A DNA stretch of 64,000 nt, taken from JAHFUI01 sp039931615 (GTDB lineage: Bacteria; Acidobacteriota; Vicinamibacteria; Vicinamibacterales; CAVVIG01). Position 1 is the first letter of the stretch. Every line of letters starts with the position of its first letter. The DNA lies in contig JBDTRR010000001.1 of the NCBI GenBank assembly GCA_039931615.1, positions 1 through 64,000 on the forward strand, in the 5' to 3' direction. The notes beneath the pieces are model-generated. The model made no database searches and had not been told where the DNA came from. It saw only the letters and a list, made by a program, of their open reading frames with translations. Both the position numbers and the translations under genes were made by a program. Positions 54,353-62,697 of this stretch are shown in pieces.

Positions 54353-54708
54353 GATGGTTGATCCGCTCGTGGTCAACTCCTGGTTATGCGCTGCGCTGGT
54401 CTGGTGGACGGTTTTCAGCAAGAGCTCCGCCAGACGCCGCCGTGAATAGAGCGGAATTTGCGTTGGAAAAATGGCCGGGGTAGCGACAGATTTGGTGAGG
54501 TCGGCGCGGACCGAGACTTTAGTCTGCACGCCCTTGACAATCCTCTGCCGTAGGAGTACACGTCCTGTGCCGTAAGAGTACACGTCAGTGTGCTGTCGAA
54601 GTAAACGCGGTCCGTGATCCGGACGACAGTCCGCGACATCGGCCCGCTCGTTTCTGGTGAGGCATCGGCGCACCTCGTACTCGCGTCGTGCCGTGATGGA
54701 GGACTAGC
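54353..54708. promoter_or_regulatory. Divergent regulatory region with 22-bp-period direct repeats (54546-54609)
   Basis: TGCCGTAGGAGTACACGTC (54546) and TGCCGTAAGAGTACACGTC (54568) differ at one position and lie exactly 22 bp apart. A weaker third copy, TGCTGTCGAAGTAAACGCG, begins at 54591. The repeats lie 100-160 bp upstream of the receptor start and about 200-260 bp upstream of the lipoprotein start. Spacing near two helical turns suggests a tandem operator bound on one DNA face. No -10/-35 assignment is offered. Confidence 0.6.
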
Positions 54709-57700
54709 GTGCGCAGCTTGATCAGGTCTCTCGTCGTGCTTGCCGCGGTGCTGATCCTTCCACAGGCCGCGTTCGCGCAGGCGACCCTTGCCGGCGTGGC
54801 CCGCGATTCGTCGGGAGCCGTCCTGCCCGGCGTCACGGTCGAAGCCTCGAGCTCCGCCTTGACAGAAAAGGTCCGGACGGTGGTCACCGACGGGGCTGGC
54901 CAGTACCGGATTGTCACCCTGCCGCCCGGGACGTATGTCGTGAAGTTCTCGCTGGGTGGATTCACCACCGTGCAGCGCGACGACTTGACCGTGTCAGGGT
55001 CCGGTGTCATTCCGCTCAATGCCGACATGCGCGTCGGCGCCCTCTCGGAGACCATCGTCGTCGCCGGATCGTCGCCGCTGGTCGATACGCAGACGACCCG
55101 CCGCGAGACGGTGATCAATGCCGAGACCATCAACGCCCTGCCGATGACCCGCAACTATGGCGGCGTGCTCTATGCGACGCCGGGACTGACCGTCCAGCCG
55201 GGTGTCAACAACAACGCGCTGATGCCTGGCATGTCGCTGTTTTCGGCGCACGGCGGGATCAGCACCGAAGGACGGGTCTTCGTCGACGGGGTGTCCGTCA
55301 ACGGGCCGTTCGGCCAGAACAGCGTGACGCAGTTCGCCTTCGACGTCGCCAATGCCCAGGAAATGCAGGTCCTGGTCGGCGGCGGGCTCGGCGAGTCGGA
55401 AACGGCGGGGCCGATCGCCAACATCGTCCCCAAGTCAGGCGGCAACACCTACAGCGGCTCGGCGTTTTTCAGCGGCACCCGGTCCGGACTCCAGACCGAC
55501 AACATCAACGATGCGCTGCGGGCCCAGGGCATTCCCAAGGCGCCCGTCACCCGTAAGAATTGGGACGGCAGCGGCGCGCTCGGCGGACCGATCGCCCGCG
55601 ATCGGCTCTGGTTCTTCACGAACGTCCGCACCGTCGGCATCGGGCAGGTCGTCGCCGCCGGTCTGGCGCCGAATCTCTACACGGGCGACCCGACCCAGTG
55701 GCTCTATGCACCCACACCCGGAGTCGAAACGCGCTTCTCCGAATCGAAGCTGGATGTCTCGGCCCGGCTGACCAGTCAGGTGACGCCACGCAATCGGGTG
55801 ACGTTCTCGTATCAGCCGCAGTACCGGTGCCTCGGATCGACGCTGACGACCAGTGCGGACGGCTGCCGCGTCCGCGGCGACGACTGGATCGGCGCCCCGG
55901 CCACTTCGGAAACCACCGCCCCGGAGGCGGGGTCCGGGTACCAGAGTGCTCCGGTCAGCCTGACGCAGGCGACGTGGACGACTCCGGTGTCCAGCCGTCA
56001 TCTCATCGATGCCGCGGTGTCGCGTTTCTGGTACGGCATCATCGGCAACGGGAGTGTGCCGCCCGATGCGCCGCTGGGCATGATCGGCGTGACGGAAAGC
56101 TCCGGGATGTACGGACGTCCCAACGTGTCCTACCGGGCGCCCTACGGCTGGGGCGAATACGACACCATCTCGTGGAACTGGCGCGCGGCGTGGTCGTATG
56201 TGACCGGCGGCCACGGGTTCAAGTTGGGATATCAGGGCACCCACATGCAGTACAACTGGGAGTCGTTCACGAATCCGTCCCTGATGCGCTACACGTTCAA
56301 CAACGGCGTACCGACGGCGGTCAACTACGCCGCCACGTCGCAGTGGGATAACGCCAACAGCGCGGCGGCGCATTCGATCTTCGCGCAGGATCAGTGGACG
56401 CGGGGACGGCTGACGGTCCAGGGCGCCCTCAGGTACGATCGGGTCGCGAGCTGGGCGCCGGCTGGCGGCAACGGGACGGACCAGACCACCCGCTTCAGTC
56501 CGGCGCCGGTCAGGTTCGGCCGGAACGACAGCGTGACCGGGTTCAACGACCTCACCCCGCGCATGGGTGCCGCCTACGATCTGTTCGGCAACGGCAAGAC
56601 CGCATTGAAAGCCAGCGCCGGCAAGTACCTGTCGGCAGCGACCGCCGACGGCATCTATTCGTCGCTGAACCAGGGCCTGAACTACGTCAGGACGGCGACC
56701 CGCTCGTGGACGGACTCGAACGGCAACCGCGCCGTCGACTGCAATCTGCTGAGTCCGGCGGCGCAGAACGGCAGCGCGACCGGCGGTGACGTCTGCGGTG
56801 CGCTGACCGGCGCCAATCTCAACTTCGGCAACCTCGATCCGGGTACCACCAGGGTCGATCCCGCCATCCTGAGTGGCTGGGGCATCCGGCCGTACAACTG
56901 GAATTACAGCTTGTCGGTGCAGCACGAAGTCCGCCCCGGTGTGTCCGTCGATGTGGGCTACAACCGGCGCCGCTGGGGCAACTTCTTTGCCACCTACAAC
57001 GAGCTCGCCGGCGCCAGCGACTATACGGTCTGGAACGTGCCGGTACCGGTCAATGCCAATCTGCCGAACTCGGGCGGAACGGAATCATTTGTCGCCATCA
57101 CACCGGAGGCATCGGCGCGAGGCTCGCGGAGCTTCATGACGAAGGAAGAAACCGTCGCCGGGGAGGCGCGGACGGCGTACTGGCACGGCGTCGACGTCAA
57201 CGGGACGGCGCGGTTCAGTGGCATCACCCTGCAGATGGGCACGAGCAGCGGCCGCGGCGTCCGCGACACGTGCGCATTATGGCAGGCACGCCCGCAACTC
57301 CAGGGCACCAACTCGGCTGACAGCTGCGCCGTGACGGAGCCGTGGATCACGTCGTTCCGCGGGCTGGCGAGCTACAGAATTCCCAAGGTGGCCGTGCTCG
57401 CCAGCACGACGGTTCGCTCGACGCGGACGGTGGCCAGCGAGAACGCGAGCAACGGCTCGTCGCTGGCGGCGAATTACCAGATCCCGAATACGGTCGTCAC
57501 GCAGCTGCTCGGGCGCCTGCCGGCGGGCGCGACCGCGGCGCAGAACACGACCGTGAACCTGCTCGCGCCGAGCGAGCTCTACCCGCTCGCCCGCCGCACC
57601 GAGGTCGATATCCGGCTCGCGAAAATACTGCGCTTCGGCCGCTCGCGACTCGATGTGGGGTTCGACCTGTACAACCTGTTCAACTCCAACACCACTACGA

Positions 57701-57807
57701 CCTATCAGCAGACTTACCTGTATACGAACAACGGCGCGACCTGGCTCGACCCGACGGCGATCCTGGCGCCGCGCCTCGCCCGGTTCAACGCGACGCTGTC
57801 GTTCTAG
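54709..57807 (+). CDS. TonB-dependent receptor, Oar-like with carboxypeptidase-regulatory domain (copy 3)
   Basis: 1032 aa from a GTG at 54709. A signal peptide (LVVLAAVLILPQAAFAQ) is followed by the regulatory fold (TLAGVARDSSGAVLPGVTVE, GTYVVKFSLGGFTTVQ), the plug (SETIVVAGSSPLVDTQTTRR, NYGGVLYATPGLTVQPG) and the barrel, ending RFNATLSF with a terminal Phe. Extracellular loops contain Cys pairs (CLGSTLTTSADGC, CNLLSPAAQ with VCGAL). The architecture matches copies 1 and 2, but sequence outside the conserved motifs differs strongly, so ligands probably differ. It lacks the 117-bp tail found behind the other two. Its promoter region carries the 22-bp-period repeats. Confidence 0.92.
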   Translation: MRSLIRSLVVLAAVLILPQAAFAQATLAGVARDSSGAVLPGVTVEASSSALTEKVRTVVTDGAGQYRIVTLPPGTYVVKFSLGGFTTVQRDDLTVSGSGVIPLNADMRVGALSETIVVAGSSPLVDTQTTRRETVINAETINALPMTRNYGGVLYATPGLTVQPGVNNNALMPGMSLFSAHGGISTEGRVFVDGVSVNGPFGQNSVTQFAFDVANAQEMQVLVGGGLGESETAGPIANIVPKSGGNTYSGSAFFSGTRSGLQTDNINDALRAQGIPKAPVTRKNWDGSGALGGPIARDRLWFFTNVRTVGIGQVVAAGLAPNLYTGDPTQWLYAPTPGVETRFSESKLDVSARLTSQVTPRNRVTFSYQPQYRCLGSTLTTSADGCRVRGDDWIGAPATSETTAPEAGSGYQSAPVSLTQATWTTPVSSRHLIDAAVSRFWYGIIGNGSVPPDAPLGMIGVTESSGMYGRPNVSYRAPYGWGEYDTISWNWRAAWSYVTGGHGFKLGYQGTHMQYNWESFTNPSLMRYTFNNGVPTAVNYAATSQWDNANSAAAHSIFAQDQWTRGRLTVQGALRYDRVASWAPAGGNGTDQTTRFSPAPVRFGRNDSVTGFNDLTPRMGAAYDLFGNGKTALKASAGKYLSAATADGIYSSLNQGLNYVRTATRSWTDSNGNRAVDCNLLSPAAQNGSATGGDVCGALTGANLNFGNLDPGTTRVDPAILSGWGIRPYNWNYSLSVQHEVRPGVSVDVGYNRRRWGNFFATYNELAGASDYTVWNVPVPVNANLPNSGGTESFVAITPEASARGSRSFMTKEETVAGEARTAYWHGVDVNGTARFSGITLQMGTSSGRGVRDTCALWQARPQLQGTNSADSCAVTEPWITSFRGLASYRIPKVAVLASTTVRSTRTVASENASNGSSLAANYQIPNTVVTQLLGRLPAGATAAQNTTVNLLAPSELYPLARRTEVDIRLAKILRFGRSRLDVGFDLYNLFNSNTTTTYQQTYLYTNNGATWLDPTAILAPRLARFNATLSF

Positions 57808-57826
57808 GACCAGTGTCGTCCCTCCG

Positions 57827-57886
57827 TACGTAGTGTCCGCCTTCAGGCGGACCTCCCACGGTCCGGCTAAAGCCAGACACTACGTA
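57827..57886. repeat. REP doublet (two palindromes inside an inverted repeat)
   Basis: GTCCGCCTTCAGGCGGAC and GTCCGGCTAAAGCCAGAC, separated by CTCCCACG, lie between TACGTAGTG and CACTACGTA. It begins 20 bp after the receptor stop. A single related REP is at 32690. The remaining 57887-57999 holds no gene. Confidence 0.8.
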
Positions 57887-57999
57887 CGATTAAAGATGCG
57901 TACGATTGAAGGTCCGTTAGGATTCAAGCTGCCGCGGCGGACCGTAACGGGGGGCCGACGAAGGCCGAACACGATCGGCTGAAGGTCTTCCCGGCCTGT

Positions 58000-58083
58000 T
58001 CAGCCGGTGCGATCGATCAGGTAGCCGATCGCGCCGACGATCACCAGGACGACAACCACCACCGCGACTATCGAAGACGCCAT
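58000..58083 (-). CDS. 27-aa single-pass membrane peptide
   Basis: The frame reads MASSIVAVVVVVLVIVGAIG followed by YLIDRTG and TGA. Nearly the whole peptide is one membrane helix with a short charged tail. Support comes from a well-placed Shine-Dalgarno (GAGGGACA before the ATG) and from its position 13 bp after the stop of the 319-aa membrane protein, same strand. It is too short for normal gene callers. It may be a small subunit or regulator of that membrane protein. Chance occurrence cannot be excluded. Confidence 0.55.
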   Translation of the reverse strand: MASSIVAVVVVVLVIVGAIGYLIDRTG

Positions 58084-58096
58084 TGTCCCTCAGCGG

Positions 58097-59056
58097 TCAG
58101 AAGGAGTGGCCGATGAACGGTAGCATCCGTCCCGCATAGAGCACGACAAGCCACGAGAACAGCGACAGCACGGCCATCGACTTGTCGGCGAGACTGGCGT
58201 CCCACCGGCGTTCTCGAGCCTCGGTCCAGGCCTTGCTGAACACCGTCAGATAGAGAAAATTCCCGCCGGCGATCATCAGGAAGACGACCTTCCAGTAGAA
58301 CGGGGCGCTGTCGAGATACTGTTTCGGCTGCCCGACGAAGAACAGCATCCCGGTAATGAGATTGGCGCCGAAGCCCAGCATGCCCCACGGCAGCAGCCGA
58401 TGCACCTCGGCAAACGGCACCTGCCTCATCACCCCGAGTATCCGCAGGTTGACGGCCAGCAGCACGCCGAACGTCAGGGAGAGGCCGAGGAAGTGCACCG
58501 TCTCGGAGGCGGGCCAGACCCACGGGCTGTTCACCATGATGACGCTGATCTTCGAGGCGATGAACCGGTCCGGATTGTCGGCGGCCGCGGCGGCAGCCGC
58601 CGAGAGGATCTCGGGATGCCGAATCTCGCCGCCGAGATTCGCCGCGCGGGCCATCAGCACGAGCGCGACGACCGTCAGCACCGTCACGGCCGGGACCAGG
58701 CCGCGCGCCTCACGGCCGCGGCGCCTGAACTGCCACAATGCGATCCACGCCACGAAACCGGCAAACTCGGCCACGGTGAATCCGGCGAGCGCCGCGTCCT
58801 GGTGGACCCTCATCGCATTGTCGGAAACCTCCGGCATCTCGAGCAGCGTCTGATAGGCGGCGACGCCGCTCATGTAGACGGGAAGCGTCAGGATCGCGAC
58901 GACGAAGAGGACTTCCAACCCGGCATGCTTCAAGGGCTCGTGATGCCGGATCAAACCGAGGAGCAGCAGGCCCAGTGCGACGATCGAACCGATCGTCGGC
59001 ACGTGGTTCAGCATCAGGTGCAGGTGGGTGACGTTGACGACTGTGATCGAAGGCAT
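58097..59056 (-). CDS. Polytopic membrane protein, DUF2231-like N-half and DUF6644-like C-half
   Basis: 319 aa with about nine membrane helices. The N-terminal half opens THLHLMLNHVPTIGSIVALG, resembling DUF2231 membrane proteins (H-x-x-L-x-H-x-P), and includes VYMSGVAAYQTLLE. The C-terminal half (VWPASETVHFLGLSLTFGVL, LAVNLRILGVMR, ANLITGMLFFVGQPKQYL, FYWKVVFLMIAGGN) repeats the pattern of the upstream 158-aa protein, with conserved His and Arg that could bind haem or quinone. The gene starts 8 bp after that gene. Probably it is an inner-membrane redox or sensor component; the function is not established. Confidence 0.72.
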   Translation of the reverse strand: MPSITVVNVTHLHLMLNHVPTIGSIVALGLLLLGLIRHHEPLKHAGLEVLFVVAILTLPVYMSGVAAYQTLLEMPEVSDNAMRVHQDAALAGFTVAEFAGFVAWIALWQFRRRGREARGLVPAVTVLTVVALVLMARAANLGGEIRHPEILSAAAAAAADNPDRFIASKISVIMVNSPWVWPASETVHFLGLSLTFGVLLAVNLRILGVMRQVPFAEVHRLLPWGMLGFGANLITGMLFFVGQPKQYLDSAPFYWKVVFLMIAGGNFLYLTVFSKAWTEARERRWDASLADKSMAVLSLFSWLVVLYAGRMLPFIGHSF

Positions 59057-59064
59057 GGGCCCGC

Positions 59065-59541
59065 CTATGGGACCAGGTAGGCGAGAAGACGGCCCGCCGC
59101 GATGGCGCCGGACCAGGCGAGGATCGAGATGATCGCCAGGAGACGGGCGCGGCTGCTGACATCGAGCCGCTCAGCGCCGCTGCCAAGCACCTCCGAGCGG
59201 AGCGGCACCAACGTGCCGACGCTGACGATGACCAGAGCCATCTTGATGAGAAACGGGATCGATGTCCCCAAGGTGGTCGCGCGCTGCGCGAACAGCAGGA
59301 CGCCGGTCACGAGATTGACGAACAGACCGACCGCGACGGCCCGGAAGACCCAGCGGTAGGCGGACAGCGGCACGTTCCGGTTGATGCCGAGCAGCCGCAG
59401 ATCGAACACCCAGCTGGCGCCGACCAGCACCGCCATGCCCATGGTGTGAAGCGTCAACACGGTCGGCTGCGCCCAGACCGAGGGCGATTCATGGACCCAC
59501 ACCGAAAGCGGATTCGACTCAAGCCAGGCCAGGATACCCAT
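59065..59541 (-). CDS. DUF6644-like membrane protein
   Basis: 158 aa, four membrane helices. Motifs are WVHESPSVWAQPTVLTLHTMGMAV, WVFDLRLLGINRNVPLSAYR, VNLVTGVLLFAQRA and IPFLIKMALVIVS, the (H)…DLRLLG…G-x-LLF…K order of DUF6644. It is the first gene of the operon that continues with the 319-aa protein, whose C-half shows the same order, so the two may pair as homologous subunits. The ATG at 59541 lies 30 bp beyond the start of the intergenic segment shared with selO's 3' side. Function unknown. Confidence 0.75.
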   Translation of the reverse strand: MGILAWLESNPLSVWVHESPSVWAQPTVLTLHTMGMAVLVGASWVFDLRLLGINRNVPLSAYRWVFRAVAVGLFVNLVTGVLLFAQRATTLGTSIPFLIKMALVIVSVGTLVPLRSEVLGSGAERLDVSSRARLLAIISILAWSGAIAAGRLLAYLVP

Positions 59542-59721
59542 GGGTGCGTCAGTGAAAGCGGTTCAGTATACGACCATTGGTGAAAGACGCGGCCTCGCCC
59601 CGCCGGAGGCGGGGCAAACCAACGCTACCACTCGCGAGGCGGAGCCACACGCGCCTCGCGCTTCGCAACGCCGGTGCATCTTACTGCGATTTGGCCGGTC
59701 GCGGGGGCCATGAAACACGGA

Positions 59722-61176
59722 CTACGTCCCGCAGAAGGTGCGATAGAGCCGATCGCCCGGGTTTGACGCGCTGAACATCGGCAGATCGCGCTCGTGGTCG
59801 TAGGGTGCCGCCAATACCTCGAGCAGCCGCTCCATCACGGAAAAGTCGTCCCGGCTCGCGGCCAGGAGCGCCTCCTCGACGTGGTGATTGCGGGGAATGA
59901 ACGCCGGGTTGTGCCGCCGCATCAGGGCGTCCCCCTCGGCGGACGACTGCGGCTGACGCCCGCGGCGCGCCTCCCACCGGCGATGCCAGGCCTGCCACCC
60001 GGGATCGGTGTGGGGAGAACCCCCGGCCGCGCGCCCGCCGGTCAGCAACCGGAAGGTGTTCGTGAAGTCGGCAGACCGGCCGTGCATCCAGACGAGCAGG
60101 TCGTCGGCGAGCGCCTGGTCTCCTTCTTCCTGCGTGAACAGCCCGAGCTTCGCCCGCATGCCGTCCAGCCACTGCTGCCCGAACAGGCTCGGAAAGCGTT
60201 CGAGCGCCGCCGTCGCGCGCTCGACCGCTCGATCGTTGTCGGGATCGAACAGCGGCAACATCGCTTCGGCCAGTCGGGCCAGGTTCCACTGCGCGATCGG
60301 CGGCTGGTTGCCGTAGGCGTAGCGCCCGCCGGCGTCGATCGAGCTGAACACCGTCGCCGGATCGTAGGTGTCCATGAACGCGCACGGCCCGTAATCGATC
60401 GTCTCGCCGGAGAGGGCCATGTTGTCCGTGTTCATCACGCCGTGGATGAAGCCAACCAGCTGCCAGCGGGCGATCAGGGACGCCTGGCGAGCGAGGATGG
60501 CGTCGAACAGCGCGAGATGCGGTTCGGCCGCATCGGCGAGCTCCGGGTAATGTCGCGCCCTGGTGTAGTCCGCCAGCGCCCGCGCGGCCTCGCAGTCGTC
60601 GTGCGCCGAGGCCCACTGCATGGTGCCGACGCGGATGTGGCTGGCGGCGACACGCGTCAGCACGGCGCCCGGCAGCACCGTCTCGCGATACACCGGCTCG
60701 CCGGTCGTCACCACGGCGAGGCTGCGGGTGGTTGGAATGCCGAGCGCGTGCATCGCCTCGCTGATGATGTATTCACGCAGCATCGGCCCGAGCGCGGCGC
60801 GCCCGTCACCGCGGCGGGAGAAACGCGTCTGCCCTGCCCCTTTCAGTTGAATGTCCAGGCGTTCGCCGGACGGCGTGATCTGCTCACCGAGCAGGATCGC
60901 CCGGCCATCGCCGAGGGCGGTGAAGTGGCCGAACTGGTGACCCGCGTAGGCCTGCGCGATCGGTCGCCCGCCGGCGGGCAAGACATTGCCGGCGAACACC
61001 GCGGCGCCCTCGGGTCGCTCGAGCGTCTCCGGGTCGAGTCCAAGCCTGGCCGCCAGCGGCCGGTTGAATGCGACCAGGCGCGGCTGGCGGACCGCCGTCG
61101 GTTCCGCTTCCGAGTGGAAGAGCTGCGGCAGCTCCGCGTAGGTATGCTCGAGGCGCCAGCCGGCCATGGTAACCAT
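59722..61176 (-). CDS. selO: Protein adenylyltransferase SelO (YdiU/UPF0061)
   Basis: 484 aa, the expected bacterial length. SelO is a pseudokinase-fold enzyme that transfers AMP to Ser/Thr/Tyr side chains of target proteins, including redox proteins. Visible landmarks are QAYAGHQFGHFTALGDGRAI, LKGAGQTRFSRRGDGRAALG (nucleotide-binding Lys and Arg), the catalytic-loop motif GVMNTDNMALSG, and the metal-binding IDYGPCAFMDTYDP. The C-terminal FCGT retains a Cys close to the end, where mitochondrial homologues have selenocysteine. Start codons at 61179, 61176 and 61167 are all possible. It is cytoplasmic, monocistronic, and divergent from the MDR gene 65 bp away. Confidence 0.94.
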   Translation of the reverse strand: MVTMAGWRLEHTYAELPQLFHSEAEPTAVRQPRLVAFNRPLAARLGLDPETLERPEGAAVFAGNVLPAGGRPIAQAYAGHQFGHFTALGDGRAILLGEQITPSGERLDIQLKGAGQTRFSRRGDGRAALGPMLREYIISEAMHALGIPTTRSLAVVTTGEPVYRETVLPGAVLTRVAASHIRVGTMQWASAHDDCEAARALADYTRARHYPELADAAEPHLALFDAILARQASLIARWQLVGFIHGVMNTDNMALSGETIDYGPCAFMDTYDPATVFSSIDAGGRYAYGNQPPIAQWNLARLAEAMLPLFDPDNDRAVERATAALERFPSLFGQQWLDGMRAKLGLFTQEEGDQALADDLLVWMHGRSADFTNTFRLLTGGRAAGGSPHTDPGWQAWHRRWEARRGRQPQSSAEGDALMRRHNPAFIPRNHHVEEALLAASRDDFSVMERLLEVLAAPYDHERDLPMFSASNPGDRLYRTFCGT

Positions 61177-61241
61177 CATAGCGGGCTTCGGACGCCATCC
61201 CCGGCCTCGCACCTTCGCCCGGTATTGGCTACACTCAGCCC

Positions 61242-62651
61242 ATGTCCACGAACGCTCGCCCGTTGTCCCGGCGCCGGCTGTTGCGGAACGGGGCCGCGGC
61301 GGCGGCCGGCGGCGCCGCCCTGTGGTCCGCCGCGCCGGTCGCTGCACAATCCGGCCGCGCCCCGGCGGTGGTGACCGCGCGTCGTTTCAAGGCGTGGATC
61401 GCGCGCGGCGAAGGGACCAATCGCACCAGGCTCGAAGAGGTCACGCTGAAGCCGATCGGCGGACGCCAGGTGGTCGTGCGCACCGAGGCGACGAATCTCT
61501 GCTATTCGAACGTGCCGCCCGTGCTCGGCATTCAGCCGGCACCCGCGGCCGCGGCGGCACCGGCGTCGGCGCTCGCCGCGCCGAACGGCGCGCGCCGGAT
61601 GAACCAGATGGCCGTCATCCAGGGCCACGGGGGCATCGGCATCGTCGAGGCCGTCGGACCCGAGGTCAGGCGGGTCCAGGTCGGCGATCGCGTCTGCGTG
61701 TCGGGCACGCCGCATTGCGGCGCCTGCTATCGCTGCCTGCGCGGCCGTTCGGACATGTGTCAGTTCCTGAGCGCCATCGGCGCGGACGACCTGGTCGCGG
61801 TGGCGGAGTTGCGGGACGGCACGCCGGTCTACCAGAACTCGCACATCGGCGGGCTGGCCGAGCTGATGGTGACGTTCGAGGAGTGGGTCGTGCCGATCTT
61901 CACCAGGGCGAGCGCGACCGACGTCGGCATGGCCTGCAGCTGCGTCGCGGTCGCCGGACTCGGTGCCACGGCGTCGCCGGGGCTGGCGATGGTCGAGCCG
62001 GCGTCGATCGTGGCCGTGCTCGGCTGCGGGCCGCTTGGCCTGAGTGCCGTCCAGGGCGCGCGGATTGCCGGGGCCTCGACGATCATCGCCATCGACCCGA
62101 TCAAGGCGCGCCGCGACGTGGCGCTGAAAGTGGGCGCGACTCACGTGCTCGATCCCAACGTCGAAGGCGATCGGCTGGTCGCGCGCGTCCGCGCGATGGC
62201 CACCTGGCCGACCGACCGCCTGTGGTCCGGAGGCCGCAACCCGGCCGGCCGTCGTCCCGGCGCCGGCGCGGACTTCGTGATCGAAGCCGTCGGCCTCGAC
62301 CACGTCAAACCGAAGCTCGAATCCGGCCCGGACCCCACCGGCATCCTGCCGATGCAGCAGGGCTATCAGATCTGCGCCCTCGGCGGCCACTACATCACGA
62401 CCGGCCTGCCGCGCGGCAACATCACCCTGCCGGGGAGCCTGTTCGCGATCGGCGGCGTCTCGCACCATGGCGGCCAGGCCGGCGGCGCCAGCCCGATGCG
62501 CGACATCCCGCGATTCGTCGAGCTGATGGAGAAGGGGCAGTACCTGACCGCGCCGCTGGCCACCACCGTCGTCCCGCTGGAAGGGATGCTCGACGCCTAC
62601 CAGCAGGTCGCCTACCGGACGACGATCACGGCGTTGATGCTGGGCGTGTAG
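61242..62651 (+). CDS. Zinc-dependent MDR alcohol dehydrogenase-like protein with Tat signal
   Basis: 469 aa. The N-terminus has a twin-arginine motif (SRRRLL, residues 9-14) and a hydrophobic Ala/Gly stretch ending APVAAQ, so export in folded form is predicted, which is unusual for an NAD(P)-linked enzyme. The MDR body follows: C87 (NLCYSN) and H129 (GHGG) as catalytic zinc ligands, with the usual neighbouring Glu replaced by Gly130. The structural zinc site is C159, C162, C165 and C173, and the Rossmann turn is AVLGCGPLGLSAVQGA. An insert of about 20 Ala/Pro residues lies near 100-115. Substrate unknown. Export could place it with periplasmic oxidoreductases. Confidence 0.87.
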   Translation: MSTNARPLSRRRLLRNGAAAAAGGAALWSAAPVAAQSGRAPAVVTARRFKAWIARGEGTNRTRLEEVTLKPIGGRQVVVRTEATNLCYSNVPPVLGIQPAPAAAAAPASALAAPNGARRMNQMAVIQGHGGIGIVEAVGPEVRRVQVGDRVCVSGTPHCGACYRCLRGRSDMCQFLSAIGADDLVAVAELRDGTPVYQNSHIGGLAELMVTFEEWVVPIFTRASATDVGMACSCVAVAGLGATASPGLAMVEPASIVAVLGCGPLGLSAVQGARIAGASTIIAIDPIKARRDVALKVGATHVLDPNVEGDRLVARVRAMATWPTDRLWSGGRNPAGRRPGAGADFVIEAVGLDHVKPKLESGPDPTGILPMQQGYQICALGGHYITTGLPRGNITLPGSLFAIGGVSHHGGQAGGASPMRDIPRFVELMEKGQYLTAPLATTVVPLEGMLDAYQQVAYRTTITALMLGV

Positions 62652-62697
62652 CGGCGATCGGCCTTGCGTCGGGCCGGACGCCGGGAAATACTGGAGG

